A DNA stretch of 64,000 nt from Phyllobacterium trifolii. GTDB taxonomy: Bacteria; Pseudomonadota; Alphaproteobacteria; Rhizobiales; Rhizobiaceae. Below are positions 26,016-37,441 of the stretch, piece by piece. The translations under genes and the position numbers were made by a program. The notes beneath the pieces are model-generated. The model ran no database searches and was not told the origin of the DNA. It saw only the letters and a program-made list of their open reading frames with translations. The DNA lies in the NCBI RefSeq assembly GCF_014192095.1, contig NZ_JACHXN010000002.1, positions 1 to 64,000 on the forward strand, written 5' to 3'. Numbering within the stretch: the stretch's first letter is position 1; each line of letters starts with the position of its first letter.

Positions 26016-27896
26016 TTGCGATTTCGCCCCTTCGTTGCCAGCCTCGCTCTCCTTGCCATCGCTACCGCTGGCACCGTCCAGATAGCTCAGGCCGCAGAAC
26101 CGGAATGGCGGACAGGGACAAGTCTCCTAGGCGAGCTGAAATACGGTGCCGACTTCAAGCACTATGACTATGTCAATCCGGATGCACCCAAGGGCGGAAC
26201 GCTCAACCAGACCAGCGAGGGTAGTTTCGACAGCCTAAATCCTTACGTTGTCCAAGGTACGCCCGCTTCAGGATTGGGAGCATTGGGAGGCGGCCAGCTC
26301 TACGATACATTGATGAGTCAATCCCTTGATCAGGTCGGAACAAACTATCCACTGATCGCTCAATCCGTCGCTTATCCCGACGACTTTTCCTGGGTCAAGT
26401 TCAAGCTCAATCCCGCCGCGAAATGGCACGATGGCGAACCCATTACAGTCGACGACGTGATCTGGTCCTTCAACGTCTTGAAGGCGCAAAGCCCGCTTTA
26501 CAACAAGTATTACCACGACGTTGAAAAGGCCGAAAAAACTGGCGACGGCGAGGTAACCTTCACTTTTACGAGCGGCGGCAACAGGGAACTGCCGAATATC
26601 ATGGGCGATCTTGTCGTCCTTCCCAAGCATTGGTGGGAAGGGACAGACGCTTCCGGCAAGAAGCGCGATATTACCAAGCCGACAATGGAGATCCCCCTTG
26701 GATCTTCGGCCTACAAGATCGAGAGCGTCGTTCCGGGTAAAACGATTGTCTGGAGCCGTGTCGAAAACTATTGGGGCAAGGACCTCCCAGTCAATGTCGG
26801 CCGCAATAATTTCGACCATATCCGCTATGAATACTTCCGCGACCAGAATGCCTCCTGGGAGGCCTTCAAGAAGGGCGGCTTTGAGGATTATCGAGGCGAA
26901 GCGAGCATTGGCCGCTGGATGCGCGGTTATGATTTTCCCGCTGTTGCGCGCGGTGACGTTATCAAGGCGATGTTTCCGCTCCGCTCGTCGGGCCGCATGC
27001 AGGGATTCCTGATCAATACAAGGCGCGACAAGTTCAAGGATCCGAAAGTGCGCGAGGCTTTGAACTGGGCCTATGATTTTGAAAGCATGAGCAAGAATCT
27101 GTTCTTTGGCCAGTATAAGCGCATTAACAGCTATTTTGCCGGGTCCGAGCTCGCTTCCAGCGGATTGCCGAGCGGTAAGGAGCTTGAAATCCTGGAGACT
27201 GTAAAGGGGCAAGTGCCTGAAGAAGTCTTCACCAAGGAATTCAAGCTTCCGGTCTACGACACGCCGCAATCGCAGCGGGACAATCTGCGCCATGCCGTTC
27301 AACTTCTGAAAGCGGCCGGTTACGACCAGAAGAATGGAAAGCTCGTCAATACACAAACGGGACAGCCATTGACCATCGAGTTTCTGGCGGATGATCCCTC
27401 GGCTGAACGCTTTATCGGACCGTTCATGGTAAATCTGCGCAAGCTCGGTATCGACGCACAGATTCGCGTCGTGGATAGCGCACAATACACGTCCCGGCTC
27501 AACGACTTCGATTTTGATATCACAACACCAAACGTCGTCATGGCCCAAAGTCTGTCGCCAGGCAACGAGCAACGCGACTTCTGGAGTTCGGCCGCAGCGG
27601 ATACGCCGGGAAGTCGTAATTACATGGGCATCAAGAACCCGGCTGTCGACAAGCTGGTCGATCGGGTGATTTTCGCAAAGGATCGTGATGAGCTTGTGGC
27701 CGCGACGCATGCGCTCGACCGGGTGCTGCTCTGGAATTATTACGTGGTCCCGCAATGGTATGACGACAGAATCAAAATTGCGTACTGGAACAAGTTCGGC
27801 ATGCCGGAGAAGCAGCCTGAATATACCGGAATCGACCCTTTCTCGTGGTGGATCGATACCGCCAAGGAACAAGCCCTGAAGGCGCGCGCCGAATGA
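26016..27896 (+). CDS. Peptide ABC transporter substrate-binding protein (YejA family)
   Basis: A 626-residue SBP_bac_5 family protein with a cleavable signal peptide (about 1-26, ending QAAEP after IAQA). Family phrases: YDYVNPDAPKGGTLNQTSEG, KFKLNPAAKWHDGEPITVDD, and the long peptide-binding lobe. It starts with TTG at 26016, supported by GGAG six bases upstream. It is the first gene of a five-gene importer operon with a second binding protein, two permeases and a double ATPase. In E. coli YejABEF imports peptides such as microcin C; in Agrobacterium the homologous system has been linked to muropeptide uptake. Confidence 0.9.
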   Translation: MRFRPFVASLALLAIATAGTVQIAQAAEPEWRTGTSLLGELKYGADFKHYDYVNPDAPKGGTLNQTSEGSFDSLNPYVVQGTPASGLGALGGGQLYDTLMSQSLDQVGTNYPLIAQSVAYPDDFSWVKFKLNPAAKWHDGEPITVDDVIWSFNVLKAQSPLYNKYYHDVEKAEKTGDGEVTFTFTSGGNRELPNIMGDLVVLPKHWWEGTDASGKKRDITKPTMEIPLGSSAYKIESVVPGKTIVWSRVENYWGKDLPVNVGRNNFDHIRYEYFRDQNASWEAFKKGGFEDYRGEASIGRWMRGYDFPAVARGDVIKAMFPLRSSGRMQGFLINTRRDKFKDPKVREALNWAYDFESMSKNLFFGQYKRINSYFAGSELASSGLPSGKELEILETVKGQVPEEVFTKEFKLPVYDTPQSQRDNLRHAVQLLKAAGYDQKNGKLVNTQTGQPLTIEFLADDPSAERFIGPFMVNLRKLGIDAQIRVVDSAQYTSRLNDFDFDITTPNVVMAQSLSPGNEQRDFWSSAAADTPGSRNYMGIKNPAVDKLVDRVIFAKDRDELVAATHALDRVLLWNYYVVPQWYDDRIKIAYWNKFGMPEKQPEYTGIDPFSWWIDTAKEQALKARAE

Positions 27897-29764
27897 CGCG
27901 ACTTACCCGCCGCGATGTACTGAAATTATCAAGCGCGACGATCCTGACGACGGTGGCGCCGCGCCTTGCACTGTCGGAAGTCGCGACCGATGTGCCTCTG
28001 CATGGGCTCTCAGCATTTGGCGAGCTGAAATATCCCAAGGATTTCACACATTTCGACTATGCCAGTCCCGATGCCCCCAAAGGCGGCACCTTCGCCTTCT
28101 CGCCATGGAGCTGGTTTTTCAACCAGTCGACTCAGACCTTCAATACGCTGAACAGCTTCTCGCCCAAGGGCGACGCGCCGCCGCGCATGGAGCTATGTTT
28201 TGATACGTTGATGGAAACCGCACTGGACGAGCCAGACTCCATATATGGGCTGGTGGCGGAAACAGTGACTGTCTCCGGCGACCGCAATACGTTCACCTTC
28301 AAACTACGCCACGAAGCCCGGTTCCACGATGGCTCGCCCCTCACCGCGCATGATGTGGTTTTCAGCTATCAGACGATACAGAAGAAGGGCCACCCTTCGC
28401 TTTTGTTGTTGCTGACCGAGATGAAGGAGATCGTTGCCGTCGACGATCACACCCTGCGTATCAGCTTCAGCGGCAAGCATTCCGACCGCGCCATTCTCGA
28501 CATCGCCAGTATCATGCCAATTCTCTCAAAAACCTGGTATGCCACGCGCGATTTCGATGCCTCGACGCTTGAAGCTCCGCTTGCTTCGGGACCTTACCGG
28601 GTCGGCAACGTTTCGGTCGGCCAGCGTATCGAATATGAGCGTGTCGCGGATTACTGGGGAAAAGACCTGCCGGTCATGCGCGGCTTCAACCATTTCGACC
28701 GGATCAGGATCGATTTCTACCGCGACCGCCAGCCGGAATTCGAAGCCTTCAAGAAAGGGGATATCTTCTTTCGTCTCGAATCCACCGCCAAGACATGGGC
28801 GACGGAATATGATTTTCCGGCAATCCAGCAAAAGCGTGTCATCAAGCGCGACTTTTCCGGTGAGAAACGCCCGCAAATGCAGGCTTGGGCGCTGAACCAG
28901 CGCCGCGAACATTTCCGCGATCCGCGTGTTCGCGAAGCCATCGCCTTGTGTTTCGATTTCGAATGGACACAGAAAAACCTGTTCTATGGTCGCTACGACC
29001 GTTCACAATCGCTGTTCGAACAGTCGGATTTTCTCAGCTCCGGAAAGCCTTCGCCCGAAGAACTGGCACTCATGGAGCCGTTTCGCGACAAGCTGCCCGA
29101 AGCCATCTTCGACGAAGCGCTATTGCAGGCTCCCTCAGATGGTTCAGGCCGCGACCGCAAGAATCTGCGCCGTGCTTCCGAGCTTCTGACTCAGGCCGGG
29201 TTCAAGCGAGAGGGCAACCAGTTGGTCGATGCGGGAGGCAAACCGCTGAACGTTGAAATGCTCATTCAAGCCGAGGTTTTCACGCGAGTATATTCGCCCT
29301 TCATCAACAATCTCAAGGCAATAGGCATCAATGCCTTTTTGCGCCTTGTCGATCCCTCGCAATATCAACTGCGCCTGCAGGATTTTGATTTCGACATGAT
29401 GGGCATCGCCTATATGCTCGATGCCACCCCAACGCGTGAATCTCTAGAGATCATGTTCGGGTCGAAGGCCGCCAGCGTAGCCGGCTCGTGGAATTTTCCC
29501 GGCACTGCCGACCCGGTTATCGATGCGCTTATCGCGAAAGTCAGCGAGGCGCACTCCCGTACGGAATTGATTTCAATCTTGCGTGTTCTTGATCGACTCT
29601 TGCGTATAAGACGCGACTGGATTCCAAATTGGTACGCAGCGAATCATCCGATCGCCTATTGGGACATGTTCGGCTTCAAGGAGCCGAAACCCGATTACGG
29701 TTTTCCGGTTGAGACGTTGTGGTGGCTCGACGAAGCAAAGGCGAAGGCAATTGGCAAGGTTTGA
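27893..29764 (+). CDS. Second peptide ABC substrate-binding protein, Tat signal
   Basis: A 623-residue paralogue of the preceding protein (shared FTHFDYASPDAPKGGTFAFS and EYDFPAIQQKRVIKRDF). The N-terminus MTRLTRRDVLKLSSATIL has a twin-arginine motif, unlike the Sec signal of the first. The ATG overlaps the first gene's stop by 4 bases. Two binding proteins for one permease probably widen the substrate range; one could be the equivalent of Agrobacterium YepA, the muropeptide-binding partner of YejBEF. Which of the two it is cannot be decided here. Confidence 0.9.
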   Translation: MTRLTRRDVLKLSSATILTTVAPRLALSEVATDVPLHGLSAFGELKYPKDFTHFDYASPDAPKGGTFAFSPWSWFFNQSTQTFNTLNSFSPKGDAPPRMELCFDTLMETALDEPDSIYGLVAETVTVSGDRNTFTFKLRHEARFHDGSPLTAHDVVFSYQTIQKKGHPSLLLLLTEMKEIVAVDDHTLRISFSGKHSDRAILDIASIMPILSKTWYATRDFDASTLEAPLASGPYRVGNVSVGQRIEYERVADYWGKDLPVMRGFNHFDRIRIDFYRDRQPEFEAFKKGDIFFRLESTAKTWATEYDFPAIQQKRVIKRDFSGEKRPQMQAWALNQRREHFRDPRVREAIALCFDFEWTQKNLFYGRYDRSQSLFEQSDFLSSGKPSPEELALMEPFRDKLPEAIFDEALLQAPSDGSGRDRKNLRRASELLTQAGFKREGNQLVDAGGKPLNVEMLIQAEVFTRVYSPFINNLKAIGINAFLRLVDPSQYQLRLQDFDFDMMGIAYMLDATPTRESLEIMFGSKAASVAGSWNFPGTADPVIDALIAKVSEAHSRTELISILRVLDRLLRIRRDWIPNWYAANHPIAYWDMFGFKEPKPDYGFPVETLWWLDEAKAKAIGKV

Positions 29765-29794
29765 TATTTTAGCGATGTTGAGAGGGAGCTCCTG

Positions 29795-30898
29795 ATGGGA
29801 GCCTATATCCTTCGCCGTCTCGTTTTGATGGTTCCGACACTGTTCGGAGTTTTGCTTGTCTGCTTCGTCATCGTACAATTTGTCCCAGGGGGCCCGGTAC
29901 AGCGCATTATCGGCCAGCTGACCGGCCAAGGCGGCAATGCCATGGACCGCATCGGCGGTGGCGGTACAGATTTCGGTCAGAGCCAGGATCAGCTTGGCCT
30001 TGGCGAGGGTAACTCAAAATATCGCGGTGCACAGGGCTTAGACCCCGCATTCATCGCCAGTCTGGAAAAGCAATTCGGCCTCGACAAGCCTCCCTTGGAG
30101 CGCTTCGGTCTTCTGATGTGGAATTATGTGCGCTTCGATTTCGGCAAGAGCTATTTCCGCGACATCAGCGTCATCGATCTCATCAAGGAAAAGCTCCCCG
30201 TCTCCATATCGCTTGGCCTATGGATGACGCTGCTCTCCTATATGATCTCGATTCCACTCGGCATACGCAAGGCAATCAAGGACGGCTCGACCTTCGATAT
30301 ATGGACCAGCGGCATCATCATTGTCGGCTATGCGATCCCGGGCTTTCTCTTTGGCATCATGCTGATCGTTTTCTTTGCAGGCGGCTCGTTCTTCGACTGG
30401 TTTCCGTTGCGCGGGCTGACCTCGAACAATTTCTCGCAGCTCTCGCTTTTCGGTAAGATCGTCGACTATGCATGGCATCTCGCACTGCCGCTGACCGCGA
30501 TGCTGCTTTCCGCCTTTGCCACAACGACGCTGCTTACCAAGAACTCGTTCCTCGACGAAATCCGCAAGCAGTACGTGACGACGGCGCGCGCCAAGGGGCT
30601 CAGCGAGCGCAAGATCCTCTACGGCCACGTCTTCCGCAACGCCATGCTGATCGTGATTTCCGGCTTTCCGAGCGCCTTCATTTCAATCTTTTTCACCGGC
30701 CAGCTCCTGATCGAGGCGATCTTCTCGCTCGATGGACTGGGATTGCTGGGCTATGAATCGATCATCAACCGCGACTATCCCGTGGTGATAGCCACGGTCT
30801 ATATCTTTGCGCTTGTCGGCGTCGTCGTCAGTCTCCTCTCCGATCTTCTCTATACATGGATCGATCCGCGGATCGATTTCGAGCGGAGGGACGTCTGA
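29795..30898 (+). CDS. yejB: Peptide ABC transporter permease YejB
   Basis: A 367-residue inner-membrane permease of the DppB/OppB family with about six helices. It starts MGAYILRRLVLMVPTLFGVL, the classic family N-terminus, and has the EAA-like loop TTARAKGLSERKILYGHVFR that contacts the ATPase. A periplasmic insert of about 70 residues after helix 1 (GQGGNAMDRIGGGGTDFG) is typical of YejB. GGGAG lies just before the ATG. It overlaps yejE by one base. Confidence 0.93.
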   Translation: MGAYILRRLVLMVPTLFGVLLVCFVIVQFVPGGPVQRIIGQLTGQGGNAMDRIGGGGTDFGQSQDQLGLGEGNSKYRGAQGLDPAFIASLEKQFGLDKPPLERFGLLMWNYVRFDFGKSYFRDISVIDLIKEKLPVSISLGLWMTLLSYMISIPLGIRKAIKDGSTFDIWTSGIIIVGYAIPGFLFGIMLIVFFAGGSFFDWFPLRGLTSNNFSQLSLFGKIVDYAWHLALPLTAMLLSAFATTTLLTKNSFLDEIRKQYVTTARAKGLSERKILYGHVFRNAMLIVISGFPSAFISIFFTGQLLIEAIFSLDGLGLLGYESIINRDYPVVIATVYIFALVGVVVSLLSDLLYTWIDPRIDFERRDV

Positions 30899-32033
30899 TG
30901 ACGAGCGAGGTTTTACGCGCACCCGCCATCCCGGTTCGGCGTCCACGCCTGTCGCCGCTCAATGCGCGCCGCTGGCAGAATTTCAAGGCCAACCGCCGCG
31001 GCTGGTGGGCGCTGTGGATATTCCTGTTTCTGTTCATTGCCTCGCTGTTCGCCGAGTTCATTGCCAACGACAGGCCAATCCTCGTTTCCTATAAAGGCGA
31101 AATCCTCTTTCCGGTTCTGGTCGATTATCCTGAGGAAAAGTTCGGCGGCTTCTATGCGGTCACTGACTATCGCGACCCAGTAATTCAGGACGAGATCAAT
31201 GCCAATGGCTGGGCGATTTGGCCGCCGGTCCGCTATTCCTACCGCACGGTCAACAACGAGTTGCCCGATACGGCGCCGTCGAAACCCTATTGGCTATTTA
31301 CGCCCGAAGAGCGCTGCGCCCGTTATCCGCAAGGGGTCAACGATCCGAATTGCACCTTTGGCAATTTGAACATTCTCGGCACCGACGATCAGGCACGCGA
31401 TGTCTTCGCCCGTGCGCTTTACGGTTTCCGCATCTCGGTGCTGTTTGGCCTCATCCTGACAGCCGCCTCGGCGGTCATCGGCGTTACCGCCGGCGCCTTA
31501 CAAGGCTATTTCGGTGGCTGGCTCGATCTCATCGCCCAGCGCTTCATCGAGATCTGGTCCTCTGTTCCAACCCTTTATCTGCTCCTGATCATGGCCTCGA
31601 TCCTGCCGCCAGGGTTCTGGATTCTGCTTTGCATCATGTTGTTGTTCTCGTGGGTCAGCTTCGTCGGCATCGTGCGGGCCGAATTCCTCCGCGCCCGCAA
31701 TTTTGAATACGTCAATGCAGCCCGCGCGCTCGGTGTGCGCGATCGAACCATCATGTTCAGACACCTGCTGCCAAACGCAATGGTGACCACCTTGACGTTC
31801 CTGCCCTTCATTCTCAATGGATCGATCACAACGCTGACATCGCTTGATTTTCTAGGTTTTGGCCTTCCGCCGGGATCCCCGTCGCTTGGTGAGCTACTGG
31901 CGCAAGGCAAGAACAATCTTCAAGCGCCGTGGCTCGGTCTCACCGGTTTCATCGTCATATCGCTGATGTTGTCGCTGCTGATTTTCGTCGGTGAAGCGAC
32001 ACGTGACGCGTTCGATCCGCGCAAGGCTTTCAA

Positions 32034-32037
<4 letters not shown>
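30898..32037 (+). CDS. yejE: Peptide ABC transporter permease YejE
   Basis: A 379-residue permease of the DppC/OppC family. It has the N-terminal cytoplasmic RWQNFKANRRGWWALW motif, a large periplasmic segment (about 60-165) characteristic of YejE, and the ATPase-contact loop NAARALGVRDRTIMFRHLLP. It pairs with YejB to form the channel. The ATG shares a base with the yejB stop (TGATG), showing translational coupling. Confidence 0.93.
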
Positions 32038-33655
<1,618 letters not shown>

Positions 33656-33659
<4 letters not shown>

Positions 33660-34615
33660 CTGGGAATGCGGATGACACAATCTTGTTGGCGGTGACGGGC
33701 TGGGACCCGGATGTCTGGCAAACCGAATTTGCCAAGGCCGCACCAGCGCGCAAGCTTGTGCTCGATGCCGACACGGCCAAGGACAAGATTCGTTACGCCT
33801 TGGTGTGGAAACAGCGGCCGGGCTCTCTCATGGGCCTGCCCAACCTCGAGGTCATCTTCTCGCTTGGCGCCGGTGTCGATCATATCTTCCATGATCACCA
33901 GCTTCCGGATGTTCCCATTGTGCGCATTGTTTCGCCGGACCTCACCATGCGCATGAGCGAATATGTTGTATGGCAGGTGCTCGACCATCACCGGCTCGGC
34001 CTGCGCTATCGCCAGCAGCAGACCCAGAAGGTCTGGCATGAGGATCGACGCCAGCCCGCTGCACACGAGGTGACGGTTGGCATTCTGGGGCTCGGCGTGC
34101 TTGGACGCGATGCCGCGCAGAAATTGCGCAATCTCGGCTTCCGCGTCAGCGGGTGGAGCCGCCGCCTGCAAACCATCGAGGGCGTCACAAGCCACTTCGG
34201 CAAGGACGGACTGAAGGATTTCCTCAAGGATGTGGACATCGTCGTCTGCCTGCTGCCATTGACGCCGGAGACTAAAGGCATTCTGTCGATGAGCATGTTC
34301 GCACAGATGAAGGCCGAGGGTCCGCTTGGTGCGCCGGTATTGATCAACGCCGGTCGCGGCGGCTTGCAGAACGAACCCGATATCCTTGCCGCGCTTGATC
34401 GAGGCATGCTGTCAGCTGTGACGCTCGACGTGTTCAAAACCGAGCCATTGCCGAAGGGTAGCCCGCTATGGACACATCCGCAGGTTGTCATCACGCCGCA
34501 TGCGGCTGCAAGTTCCAGCCCCCAAGCGTTGGTTCCGGAAATCATAGCGCAGCTTGAGTCTTATGAGCGTGGCGAGCCGCTCAAAAATATCGTGGACAAG
34601 GCCGCGCAATATTAG
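33656..34615 (+). CDS. ghrA: 2-hydroxyacid dehydrogenase, GhrA-like
   Basis: A 319-residue D-2-hydroxyacid dehydrogenase of the glyoxylate/hydroxypyruvate reductase A group. The NAD(P)-binding GLGVLG is at 145-150; the catalytic Arg lies in NAGRGGLQNE and the His in VVITPHAAAS. It would reduce glyoxylate or hydroxypyruvate. It overlaps yejF (ATGA), so it is the last gene of the importer operon; a hydroxyacid or 2-oxoacid released from imported material may be the link, but this is a guess. Confidence 0.88.
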
Positions 34616-34622
34616 ATACCGA

Positions 34623-34646
34623 TTATCTCTCCCTTGAGGGAGATAA
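34623..34646. terminator. Terminator between convergent operons
   Basis: Stem TATCTC-T-CCC / GGGAGATA with one bulged T and loop TTGA, between the ghrA-like gene and the NlpC/P60 gene that converge here. There is no long T run, so efficiency is uncertain. Confidence 0.55.
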
Positions 34647-34652
34647 GAAGAA

Positions 34653-35525
34653 CTAAAGCCGGCGCACCGCAGTCGGCTTGCCATAAAGATAGGCGATGCG
34701 TTCGATAGCCTCGCGCAACGGTTCGAGGGTGACACTCATCGTATGGCCGCTCGCATGCAGCACCATGGAGTGGCTCGCCATCATCGCCGCGTGACCAGTC
34801 CAGAACAGGAAGTCGCCGCGCTGCAGATTGTGATAGTCCTTGTCCGGTTCGATCAGCTCGCCGATCGAAGCCGCCTGCATATCCGAATCGCGCAACACGC
34901 CCTGGCCGGTCATCAGCAGTGAAAGCTGGATCAGGCCTGAACAATCAATGCCAAATCCCGAAACGCCGCCCCAAAGATAGGGCGTGTGCATAAGCGTTTC
35001 TGCGACAGCCACGTGATCATCCGTCACCTCGTCTATGGGCACGAGATGTTTGGCGATGATCGCCTCGCCGCTTGGCAGCATGGCATAGAGCGTGCTGCGC
35101 CTCTCCTGCCCGCCGGTAACCGCAACAAGCGAGCCCATCGACAGCGCTTTGGTTCGTGGGAACTTCAGGTCCGAGCCCGGGTAAACAAAGGTCCGCGGTG
35201 CGATGACGATATGGGTCGGTTCATGAGTGCGAAGGTCCAGCGTCGTGTCCACCACATAGCCGACATAGCCATCGCGCTCGTTCTGGACCCAGCACCAGCC
35301 ATTGTCGTCTTCGAAGACGAGCACATCGTCGCCGTAGAGAAACTGTGTGGTGATACCAGCGTCGCCCCGCGGTTCGGAGCGCACGTCGACCACTGGATCG
35401 GCGATGCGCATCGGCATGCCGGCGGTGAATCGCTCCGCTTCAACCAGACCGCGCAAGCTTTCATCCGCAAGGTCGGGCCGGAATGCGTTCAGCCGCTTGT
35501 CGAGATTTACAGTTTCAGCTTTCAA
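34653..35525 (-). CDS. NlpC/P60 family cell-wall peptide hydrolase
   Basis: A 290-residue protein with two SH3-like segments (about 35-160; LYGDDVLVFEDDNGWCWVQ) and a C-terminal NlpC/P60 domain. The catalytic Cys195 is in GFGIDCSGLIQ and the His245 in WTGHAAMM. Such enzymes cut the D-Glu to diaminopimelate bond in peptidoglycan peptides. No signal peptide is seen, so it probably works in the cytosol on imported fragments. It overlaps the MarR gene by 4 bases and faces the peptide-importer operon. Confidence 0.92.
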   Translation of the reverse strand: MKAETVNLDKRLNAFRPDLADESLRGLVEAERFTAGMPMRIADPVVDVRSEPRGDAGITTQFLYGDDVLVFEDDNGWCWVQNERDGYVGYVVDTTLDLRTHEPTHIVIAPRTFVYPGSDLKFPRTKALSMGSLVAVTGGQERRSTLYAMLPSGEAIIAKHLVPIDEVTDDHVAVAETLMHTPYLWGGVSGFGIDCSGLIQLSLLMTGQGVLRDSDMQAASIGELIEPDKDYHNLQRGDFLFWTGHAAMMASHSMVLHASGHTMSVTLEPLREAIERIAYLYGKPTAVRRL

Positions 35526-35872
35526 AGCGGCAATCCTCTTGCTTTGGCGATAATCAGGTCGCCGAGCCGTTCAACATACAGCGCACCTTTTACCGTTCTC
35601 TTGACGAGAACATTGCGCTTGTCCTTCTCATCGCGGTGTCGATCGACCAAACCGTAGGATCCCATTGTGTCGAGAGCGCGGGTGATGACGGGTTTTGTTA
35701 CGCCGAGCTTTGCCGCCATACCTCGTATCGTGTGCGGCGGCGGTTCGAGATAAACCGTAAGAAGCACAGCCAGCTGCCGCATCGTGAGATCGTGGGCATC
35801 GTCGCGCACTTCCGACAACGCAATTTCCTTCCACAATGTCAGTGCCTGAAGCGGTCTCAGCTCTATATTCAT
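35522..35872 (-). CDS. MarR-like winged-helix regulator
   Basis: A 116-residue, short MarR-type protein. The winged-helix core is HTIRGMAAKLGVTKPVITRALDTMGSYGLV followed by the wing RHRDEKDKRNVLVKRT. It lacks the long dimerisation helices of standard MarR (usual length about 145), so it may dimerise differently. It sits between the aminopeptidase and NlpC/P60 genes and shares 4 bases with the latter, suggesting it regulates this small group. Confidence 0.82.
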   Translation of the reverse strand: MNIELRPLQALTLWKEIALSEVRDDAHDLTMRQLAVLLTVYLEPPPHTIRGMAAKLGVTKPVITRALDTMGSYGLVDRHRDEKDKRNVLVKRTVKGALYVERLGDLIIAKARGLPL

Positions 35873-35938
35873 GAACGTTACCCGCGATCATTTCGGCTCC
35901 GTTCCATTCTAGCCGTTGCATCGAGGCACGCAAGGCAA

Positions 35939-37309
35939 TCATTTGCTCGGGTAACGCTCTTTGAGAAGATGGTAAAGTGCGCGGATAGCCTGTGCCTCGC
36001 CTCCAATCGGAGCGTGCGGCTTCTCCACCGGGTTCCAGCCGAAAATATCGAAATGCGCCCAGACCTTCGCCTTGCCGACGAAGCGTTGCAGGAATAGCGC
36101 CGCAGTGATCGATCCGGCAAAACCATCGGACGTGACATTGTTGAGGTCGGCGACACGGGATGAGAGTTTGGCGTCATAGGGTTGCCAAAGGGGCATGCGC
36201 CAGACGGGATCTGCAACCGCGTATGCAGAGGCGGCTACCTCCGAAGCAAATCCATCATCATTGGTGTAGAATGGTGGCAAATCCGGGCCCAGCGCGACAC
36301 GTGCTGCGCCGGTCAGGGTAGCCATATCGATGAGGATTTCTGGCTCGTCGTCATCAGCCAATGCAAGCGCATCCGCGAGGATCAAGCGTCCCTCTGCATC
36401 AGTATTCCCGATCTCGACGGTCAGGCCCTTGCGGCTGGTCAATATGTCTCCAGGGCGAAACGCATTGGCCGAAATCGAATTTTCGACCGCCGGTATCAGT
36501 ACACGCAACCTGACCGGCAGCCTTGCATCCATGATCAGTCCAGCCAGCGCCAGCACGTTGGCCGCCCCGCCCATATCCTTTTTCATCAGGAGCATGCCGC
36601 TCGAAGGCTTTATATCCAAACCGCCTGTGTCGAAGCAAACGCCTTTGCCGACCAGTGTCACCTTTGGCGCATTTTTCTTGCCCCATGCAAAATCGATCAG
36701 GCGAGGTTCCTGGCTTCCTGCCCGTCCTACCGCGTGGATCATGGGGAAATTCTTCTTCAATAGATCATCGCCCTTGATCACGCTGAGCGTTGCCTTGTGT
36801 TCCTCGGCAACGTTCCGTACCGCTGCTTCCAGCGCTACGGGCCCCATATCGTTGGTCGGCGTGTTAATAAGATCCCTTGCCAGCATGACGGCCTTGGCGA
36901 GCCGTCTCACATCCGTCTCATCAGCGCCCTTGGGTGTCGAAAGCGTGACTTCAGCATCATCTTTTTTCGTGTAGCGCGTAAATTTGTAACCTCCGAGGAG
37001 AAACGCCAAAGCAGTGAGATCTGGCTCGCTGACTGGGCTCGCAATGTACCAGTCCCCTTTTGGCAACGCACTGGCCAGCTTGCCGGCAACGAGCCGAATA
37101 TCGTCCTTGCCAATGCCGAACAGAGCACCCGCAACGTCGCCGTTCTCCCCCGGAACAACAAGAACACGGGCAGCCTGGCCATCAAACCCATTGGCTTTGG
37201 CCCATGCGAGAGCGCCACTATCGAGGCCGGCATCTTCCAATTCGCCTTTTTTCACGAACCAGATCGGCTTGCTGCCCGCCATTGTTCCAACTTTGATATC
37301 ACTAGCCAT
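35939..37309 (-). CDS. M17 leucyl aminopeptidase family protein
   Basis: A 456-residue M17 aminopeptidase. The metal-binding C-terminal domain has VGKGVCFDTGGLDIKPSSGM, the KKDMGGAANVLAL lysine segment and the family signature NTDAEGRLILADAL. The N-terminal domain is PepB-like rather than classic PepA. It removes N-terminal residues from peptides in the cytosol using two metal ions. Together with NlpC/P60 and the peptide importer it could finish the breakdown of imported wall peptides to amino acids. Confidence 0.93.
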   Translation of the reverse strand: MASDIKVGTMAGSKPIWFVKKGELEDAGLDSGALAWAKANGFDGQAARVLVVPGENGDVAGALFGIGKDDIRLVAGKLASALPKGDWYIASPVSEPDLTALAFLLGGYKFTRYTKKDDAEVTLSTPKGADETDVRRLAKAVMLARDLINTPTNDMGPVALEAAVRNVAEEHKATLSVIKGDDLLKKNFPMIHAVGRAGSQEPRLIDFAWGKKNAPKVTLVGKGVCFDTGGLDIKPSSGMLLMKKDMGGAANVLALAGLIMDARLPVRLRVLIPAVENSISANAFRPGDILTSRKGLTVEIGNTDAEGRLILADALALADDDEPEILIDMATLTGAARVALGPDLPPFYTNDDGFASEVAASAYAVADPVWRMPLWQPYDAKLSSRVADLNNVTSDGFAGSITAALFLQRFVGKAKVWAHFDIFGWNPVEKPHAPIGGEAQAIRALYHLLKERYPSK

Positions 37310-37354
37310 AACGTTCTCTTCTCGCTCGTACTTTTGTATCGCGCCCTCAGGTCA

Positions 37355-37369
37355 TTAACCGTCCGTTAG
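37355..37369. promoter_or_regulatory. CtrA-like binding site before tadD
   Basis: TTAA-N7-TTAG (37355-37358 and 37366-37369), one mismatch from the CtrA consensus TTAA-N7-TTAA, 73 bp before the tadD ATG. A further TTAA follows at 37372. CtrA controls pilus genes in Caulobacter, so cell-cycle control of tadD is plausible. Confidence 0.45.
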
Positions 37370-37441
37370 GGTTAACAGAATATTTCTAAGCCAAGGAAAT
37401 GGTTAACGCACAGGTGATTTGTGCTGCGGGTGGGGCAAACT

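Noticed and set aside
26268..27872. A 534-codon open frame antisense to the first peptide-binding protein gene
   Set aside because: The plus-strand protein has full family likeness and a signal peptide; the antisense frame has no recognised domain and arises from codon bias in GC-rich DNA.
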